From Lachnospiraceae bacterium (GTDB lineage: Bacteria > Bacillota > Clostridia > Lachnospirales > Lachnospiraceae), in assembly GCA_024403435.1 (NCBI GenBank), contig JAKSRV010000010.1, positions 1 through 35,460 of the forward strand: a DNA stretch of 35,460 nucleotides. The letters run 5' to 3'. Within the stretch, counting starts at the first letter, position 1; each line of letters begins with the position of its first letter. The position numbers were made by a program, and so were the translations under genes. Below the pieces are notes generated by a model. The model made no database searches. It saw only the letters and a list, made by a program, of their open reading frames with translations, and had not been told where the DNA came from. Shown piece by piece: positions 31,292 through 35,460 of the stretch.

Positions 31292-32374
31292 TTACTGCTC
31301 GTAATAATACTGCAGCAGCATCAAAACCATTCCACTGTATATATTCTCCTGTAAAATTTCGCCCTGTATCTCCCAGCCTTTATCTGCAATTTCCCCTGCA
31401 GGTTCCGACAAAACTTCATGTACAGTCTCATTCACTTCAGCCTCATACATCAGTTCGGCCTGCTCATATGCGTATAAATAATCTGCAGATACTCGATCCG
31501 ACCACATCAAATCATAATCATCATATTCCCAAACTTCATCGTCGACATATCTGTAGATTTCAAACCATCCGCAATACTGAAAATACAGATTGTCACTTTC
31601 AGCCAAAACAATCGCACTTATAAAGGTCGCTTCATTTTCATAATAATAGCCCTTATGATGACACAGTTCATGGGCAATAGCCGTCGGCATATACAGTGCG
31701 CTCATATATCTGTTGACGGTAGGCTCCATCGTATAAATATAATTATATCCGCCTATACCCATCATATCCAGCACCGCAGAGCAATAAGCTTCCTTGGCCG
31801 GTGAATAGTGACCTGCAAGCTTAGGGAATTCATCTGCACGCGCTTCCATAATAGCAAAAATCTCTTCCTGTGAATAATCTGTAATTACTATACCGTTTTC
31901 GTCTCTCGGTATTTTCTCAGCTATTTCATTAAGCTTGCTGACAGCCAGATTTCTCACAGCCTTTAACTCTGCCACCGTGTACTCTGTTCTGGTATTGTCA
32001 CTTACCACCAATACATTTCCTCTGATTGGTATAAACCAATTGGTAGTGTACACCAGCAACACCAGCAACAAAATAATCAGAAAAGTCTTGGCATAACCCT
32101 TAAAAAACTTTGCAAAGGCTTTCTTCTTAAAAAGGATCAAACGCACTATTCCAAACACAAGAAACAGCACCACAAGTGCCGCTCCCACATACATCAATAA
32201 TTCGCCTATAATAATACTCGTTCTACCGGTCAACGATCCTATAGCAGCATTCAAGCCTCTGTATACCGTAACGGTATACCGGTCACAGAACTCCTTACTG
32301 AATGCAATCAAGTTAAGTATCACCGTGACAGCAATAATAACCAGCACCGCTATTTTATATTTTGATTTTTTCAT
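31292..32374 (-). CDS. Membrane HExxH metalloprotease-like protein (DUF3810-like)
   Basis: Three hydrophobic segments at about 7-24, 54-80 and 97-115 precede a large domain that should be extracellular or cytoplasmic depending on topology. It carries H235-E-L-C-H239 followed by KGY and E248 (NEATF), the layout of a gluzincin zinc site. The pattern PTAIAHELCHHKGY-x-x-ENEA matches DUF3810. Activity and substrate are unproven for the family. It starts 27 nt after the YolD-like gene, with AGGGA about 8 nt upstream. Confidence 0.8.
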   Translation of the reverse strand: MKKSKYKIAVLVIIAVTVILNLIAFSKEFCDRYTVTVYRGLNAAIGSLTGRTSIIIGELLMYVGAALVVLFLVFGIVRLILFKKKAFAKFFKGYAKTFLIILLLVLLVYTTNWFIPIRGNVLVVSDNTRTEYTVAELKAVRNLAVSKLNEIAEKIPRDENGIVITDYSQEEIFAIMEARADEFPKLAGHYSPAKEAYCSAVLDMMGIGGYNYIYTMEPTVNRYMSALYMPTAIAHELCHHKGYYYENEATFISAIVLAESDNLYFQYCGWFEIYRYVDDEVWEYDDYDLMWSDRVSADYLYAYEQAELMYEAEVNETVHEVLSEPAGEIADKGWEIQGEILQENIYSGMVLMLLQYYYEQ

Positions 32375-32401
32375 AACTCCCGTCCCTACAAAATATCTTT
32401 A

Positions 32402-32836
32402 CTAAAAAATATCCCCGCAATCAATCCCCGTTATTGCTTCTATGGAAATTCGTTCTCCATCCTCAAATGCAACACACATTTCGTATGTATCAATCTTTTT
32501 GACTATACCCTTCTTGGTCAAATACTGTCCACCGGTCTTGTCAGAATCTTTATGCAGCACCTTGTCAGCCACATAATAAGTAATCTCAACAATCCGACGC
32601 TGAGACAAATGTTCCTGTATATACTGCAAATGAAGATCGATTTTATCCTTCTCATTTTCATCAAGGAACTTTTCGGCATCCGTCAACCTGGCAGTTTCAT
32701 CAATTCGATCATCAAAGCCCGTCAATGCAGCAAAAGGAGCAAACTGCGCCGCACGTTTTTCCGCGTCCATAGGCTTCTTTGTGACAGGACGTTTGTTGTG
32801 TATTAAATTGTCATACCTGTGCATATCCTTTTGCAT
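32402..32836 (-). CDS. YolD-like protein
   Basis: A 144-residue soluble protein with the family block MDAEKRAAQFAPFAALTGFDDRIDETAR near residues 23-50 and a C-terminal beta-rich part (VEITYYVADK, QYLTKKGIVKKID). YolD-like genes in Firmicutes usually follow a UvrX/YqjW-type Y-family polymerase, as here with a 9-nt gap. They are thought to assist or regulate that polymerase, in the manner of UmuD, although mechanism is not established. Confidence 0.9.
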   Translation of the reverse strand: MQKDMHRYDNLIHNKRPVTKKPMDAEKRAAQFAPFAALTGFDDRIDETARLTDAEKFLDENEKDKIDLHLQYIQEHLSQRRIVEITYYVADKVLHKDSDKTGGQYLTKKGIVKKIDTYEMCVAFEDGERISIEAITGIDCGDIF

Positions 32837-32845
32837 ATATGAGAC

Positions 32846-34426
32846 CTATCCCTTATGACCGCCGACCTGATTGTTTCTTTCTCTGGTAGTAGCACCATCC
32901 ATATAGTTGGTTCCCTTAAGCAAAGCATTTTTACCATATCTGCCCTGTATGGCTAATATAGCCTTCTGAAGATTTTTCTCCTGCGTTTCCTTTGCTTTTT
33001 CAGCTGCTCTTTGTTTTGCACGTGCCTCATAGTCAGTGAACAAATCCAGCTGCTCTCCATCCCCGTATATATCGTCGCTATCCGAATCACTCACCTGTGA
33101 TTCGTGGATTATATGATTGGCTGCCACCGTTATCCTTCGAACCATCAGTCCGGGATTTGTAATTTTTCTATAGAGCTCCATAGTCTTTTCAATGATTATT
33201 GATGACAGGCTACTGTACTTTCCTATATTGATTGAACCATGTGCAGACTTGGGAACCTGCCTGCCGTAATGGTCCACCTCAAGCGCCCCCTTGTAGCCCG
33301 GATTGTCTATATCATAACCGATTGTAAGCACTATCTGATCGGTAACCAATTCCTTGGATACTAAATCCAAAGCCAATAAATCCGTCATCTCACGGACAAT
33401 AATCTCTGCTTTATCGTACTCATAAGGTCCTGACAATACCTGTCCGGTACTGAGACTGTTATTCTCGGGAGTGTAGGATTTAACCATATCTATAGTGGTC
33501 GGTTCATATCCCCATGCATGGTCAATCAACAATTCTGCATTTACTCCAAACAGCTTATATAACATGGCTTCATTAAAAAATCCATCCTGCTTAAGTGCTC
33601 TTCCGTCAGCTCCAAATTCATGCACCTCGGTATCAGCCCTGTCGATAGGAGGCAATCCAATCGATACTCGTGCGATATCACCCATGGTATATATCTGAAC
33701 CTCTGCCAGTCTCTTGGCCAAGCCTCTTCCAACGCGCCAAAAATCCGTAATGGGTTCATGTGCCCACAGCTGCTCCCTGTATGACACTTCATCGAGTTCA
33801 GCTATGCGGACACCGTAACTGTCAGGCTTTGTTTTTTTAGCCATTACATCCATTGCAACCTTAGCCAAATACATATTGGTACCGATTCCACCGGTCGCAG
33901 TGATTTGGGTTGTCGCAAGCACATCGAGGATCATAGTTCTGCACAGTTCGCGTGCCGTCATATTGTGAAGCTTAAGGTAATTCGTAACATCTATAAAACA
34001 TTCATCTATAGAATACACATGTATATCTTCTGAGGACACGTATTTCAGATAGATGTTATAAATCTGCGTACTGATAGACATATACTTTTTCATCTGAGGA
34101 GTAGCGATTATATAATCAATTGATAATGACGGATCTGCTGCCAGTTCCTCTGCATTACATGACGCCCCGGTAAAAGTATTTCCCGGTGCATTCACTCTAC
34201 GTTTTGCGTTGGCCTCTTTGACTTTCTGCACCACTTCAAACAGTCGTGCTCTGCCCGGTATTCCATAAGCCTTCAGAGATGGAGAAACCGCGAGACATAT
34301 AGTTTTTTCAGTGCGAGATGCATCAGCCACCACGAGGTTGGTTGTAAGTGGATCCTTTTTTCTAAACACACATTCAACAGATGCATAATATGATTTTAGG
34401 TCAATCGCAATATATGTCCTGCCCAC
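32846..34426 (-). CDS. Y-family translesion DNA polymerase (UvrX/UmuC-like)
   Basis: Error-prone polymerase for damaged templates. Catalytic residues are visible in IAIDLKSYYASVEC (metal Asp and the Tyr steric-gate region at the start) and YSIDECFID. The helix-hairpin region WRVGRGLAKRLAEVQIYTMGDIARV follows, then the little-finger domain. Near the C-terminus QLDLF is a sliding-clamp-binding motif, and a charged coiled tail follows. Start chosen at the GTG at 34426 (526 residues), with GAAGGAG upstream; the longer frame begins with TTG at 34456 and no ribosome site. It heads a run with yolD-like and three other genes. A TATAAT -10 (34480-34475) with a weak -35 is upstream; no clear LexA site was found. 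Confidence 0.9.
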   Translation of the reverse strand: MGRTYIAIDLKSYYASVECVFRKKDPLTTNLVVADASRTEKTICLAVSPSLKAYGIPGRARLFEVVQKVKEANAKRRVNAPGNTFTGASCNAEELAADPSLSIDYIIATPQMKKYMSISTQIYNIYLKYVSSEDIHVYSIDECFIDVTNYLKLHNMTARELCRTMILDVLATTQITATGGIGTNMYLAKVAMDVMAKKTKPDSYGVRIAELDEVSYREQLWAHEPITDFWRVGRGLAKRLAEVQIYTMGDIARVSIGLPPIDRADTEVHEFGADGRALKQDGFFNEAMLYKLFGVNAELLIDHAWGYEPTTIDMVKSYTPENNSLSTGQVLSGPYEYDKAEIIVREMTDLLALDLVSKELVTDQIVLTIGYDIDNPGYKGALEVDHYGRQVPKSAHGSINIGKYSSLSSIIIEKTMELYRKITNPGLMVRRITVAANHIIHESQVSDSDSDDIYGDGEQLDLFTDYEARAKQRAAEKAKETQEKNLQKAILAIQGRYGKNALLKGTNYMDGATTRERNNQVGGHKG

Positions 34427-34483
34427 GTCCGCACGCTCTCCTTCCCCGATTATCAATCTATCGATTTATATTTTATTATAACT

Positions 34484-34513
34484 TAAAAGAGACCAAGTAT
34501 ACACTCAGTCTCT
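34484..34513 (-). terminator. Intrinsic terminator after the CPBP protease gene
   Basis: On the minus strand an 11-bp stem with two to three G-U pairs (34513-34503 with 34498-34488, 4-nt loop) is followed by TTTT. It lies 27 nt past the stop at 34540 and just upstream of the polymerase promoter. Confidence 0.6.
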
Positions 34514-34539
34514 CTAAAATATCATACAAGTTATAGCTT

Positions 34540-35421
34540 TTATACTGCGGCTTTTTTTCTGCTCATGATTACCATACATACCGTTCCTGCAATAACAACA
34601 GGTGCAAACATTATTGCATTCGCTACAATAACATTCGGTAATGCATTTTCAACAATCTCACCGTTGAGATAATACAATAAAATTCCCGGCATTCCGTTAT
34701 TTACCGCATGCATTATTGTCGCCGGCCATATTGACTCTGTCTTGATGGTGATATATGTAAAAGTCATGCCCATGAATACACAAAATACGCACATTATTAA
34801 TATTCCAAGATATGGAAATCCCGGATAATCTGTACCAAAATTGTGGCCTATACAGGTAAGCGGAGCATGCCACAAGCCCCAGAGGATTCCGCCTACCACA
34901 ACCGCTTTTTTCACTCCCATCAATTTGATGAGTTTGGGCATCATATAGCCGCGCCATCCGCCTTCTTCACCAAGTGCGGCAAATGAAAAGATAGTTGCTG
35001 ACACAACAGTTGCTATCGGAACCGCAAATGTCAATCCCTTACTGATTTTCAACTGCAAATAGTACTCGGCATCAAAAGCATTCGGAACCACCGCCAATAT
35101 TATCAGATAACCACATTCTCTAATAATCCAGGGAAGAAACATTGCCACCAAATAGAATATCCATTTTTTATCCTTAAAGTTTATTCCCAGCATTAACGAA
35201 TCCTTGCCGGTAAATGCATATCCCTCTTTCGTGATATACCTTGTAAGTATGTTAGCTATAAAAGGAAACAGCATTCCCATTCCGACAGCCTGAGTACGTG
35301 CATCTTCTGCATCCCACCTAAATCCACTAATAATATAAGCACCTTCAAAAAGCCATGTCATGCCAAACGTTAACACTAAAAAAATGATTAGTCTTTTTAA
35401 TTCCAATTTCTTATCCATCAT
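34540..35421 (-). CDS. CPBP-family intramembrane metalloprotease
   Basis: A roughly 293-residue protein with about eight hydrophobic segments. The three Abi/CPBP motifs are present: GEEGGWRGY (EExxxR) at about 152-160, ILWGLWHAP at about 180-188 and IMHAVNNG at about 238-245, which together form the metal site of the Rce1-like group. Bacterial members act in bacteriocin self-immunity, prenyl-protein-like processing or stress, but no bacteriocin gene is visible here. Start chosen at the ATG at 35421 with AAGGGAG 5 nt upstream; a GTG two codons earlier is possible. Confidence 0.88.
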   Translation of the reverse strand: MMDKKLELKRLIIFLVLTFGMTWLFEGAYIISGFRWDAEDARTQAVGMGMLFPFIANILTRYITKEGYAFTGKDSLMLGINFKDKKWIFYLVAMFLPWIIRECGYLIILAVVPNAFDAEYYLQLKISKGLTFAVPIATVVSATIFSFAALGEEGGWRGYMMPKLIKLMGVKKAVVVGGILWGLWHAPLTCIGHNFGTDYPGFPYLGILIMCVFCVFMGMTFTYITIKTESIWPATIMHAVNNGMPGILLYYLNGEIVENALPNVIVANAIMFAPVVIAGTVCMVIMSRKKAAV

Positions 35422-35460
35422 ACCCACTCCCTTCTCGCAGCAACACGGCAGGTTATTCTG

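Noticed and set aside
34440-34475. LexA/DinR box in front of the translesion polymerase
   Set aside because: No GAAC-N4-GTTC or close variant was found; only AT-rich dyads of four bases are present.
1-35460. CRISPR arrays, tRNA or rRNA genes, insertion sequences
   Set aside because: No regularly spaced repeats, cloverleaf-like segments, rRNA signatures or transposase motifs were seen on either strand.

Overview
The window looks like a chromosome segment from an anaerobic, low-GC Firmicute of the Lachnospiraceae type (gut or rumen Clostridia). Supporting signs are the clostridial short ThiF, a soluble LacI-sensor/GGDEF protein, BlaI/BlaR1-type genes, a YolD/Y-family polymerase pair, AGGAGG-type ribosome binding sites and many siroheme/ferredoxin proteins. 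Almost all genes lie on the minus strand. The plus-strand exceptions are an ABC permease/ATPase pair (about 10.4-12.2 kb) and trxB (24.7-25.7 kb). No tRNA, rRNA, CRISPR array, insertion sequence or prophage was seen.

Layout. (1) 1-0.8 kb: an unknown TPR-like protein under a promoter overlapping 10-bp phased repeats. (2) 0.9-4.7 kb: thiazole-branch thiamine operon thiS-thiF-thiG-thiH-thiE. It has a near-perfect promoter and a structured leader ending in an intrinsic terminator, probably an HMP-PP (thiS-motif) riboswitch. (3) 4.8-10.1 kb: a soluble diguanylate cyclase with a LacI-like ligand domain, a 48-residue stub of a GH3 glycosidase, and two overlapping MutS-family ATPase genes. (4) 10.4-12.2 kb: FecCD-type permease and ATPase, convergent with the sulfur region.

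(5) 12.2-25.7 kb is the centre of interest, a sulfur-assimilation island. One operon (24.4 to 19.5 kb, minus) encodes a CysA-like ATPase, SsuC-like permease and SsuA-like lipoprotein, then a thioredoxin and a cytoplasmic arylsulfotransferase-family beta-propeller. A second operon (19.35 to 15.0 kb) encodes MetY, a siroheme/ferredoxin reductase, a TusA-like protein, a thioredoxin, and a ubiquitin-like sulfur carrier ending in GGG-Gln with its E1-like activating enzyme and a JAMM metalloprotease. This is the gene set of the protein-thiocarboxylate homocysteine pathway (HcyS/HcyF/HcyD/MetY/Sir) described in Wolinella succinogenes. A third operon (14.8 to 12.2 kb) holds a second same-length reductase, a TroA/BtuF-type binding lipoprotein and a siroheme-synthase dehydrogenase. 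Thioredoxin reductase is divergent from the first operon. All three minus-strand operons have a TATAG-N7-CTATA-like dyad in their promoter regions, suggesting one LysR-type regulator. The proposed flow is: import an organosulfur compound, release oxidised sulfur, reduce it to sulfide on siroheme, load it on the carrier as thiocarboxylate, transfer it to O-acetylhomoserine by MetY, and free homocysteine with the JAMM protease. No sulfate-activating enzyme is in the window, so the step from ASST product to reductase substrate is unexplained.

(6) 25.8-29.3 kb: a Ser-rich lipoprotein, then blaI-type repressor plus a BlaR1-type M56 membrane protease fused to an M23-like domain, with two operator dyads at the promoter. 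(7) 29.4-34.4 kb: a five-gene run of Y-family polymerase, YolD-like protein, a membrane HExxH protein (DUF3810-like), a lipoprotein and an FkbM-type methyltransferase. (8) 34.5-35.4 kb: a CPBP membrane protease. Assignments come from motif reading only; no database search was run.
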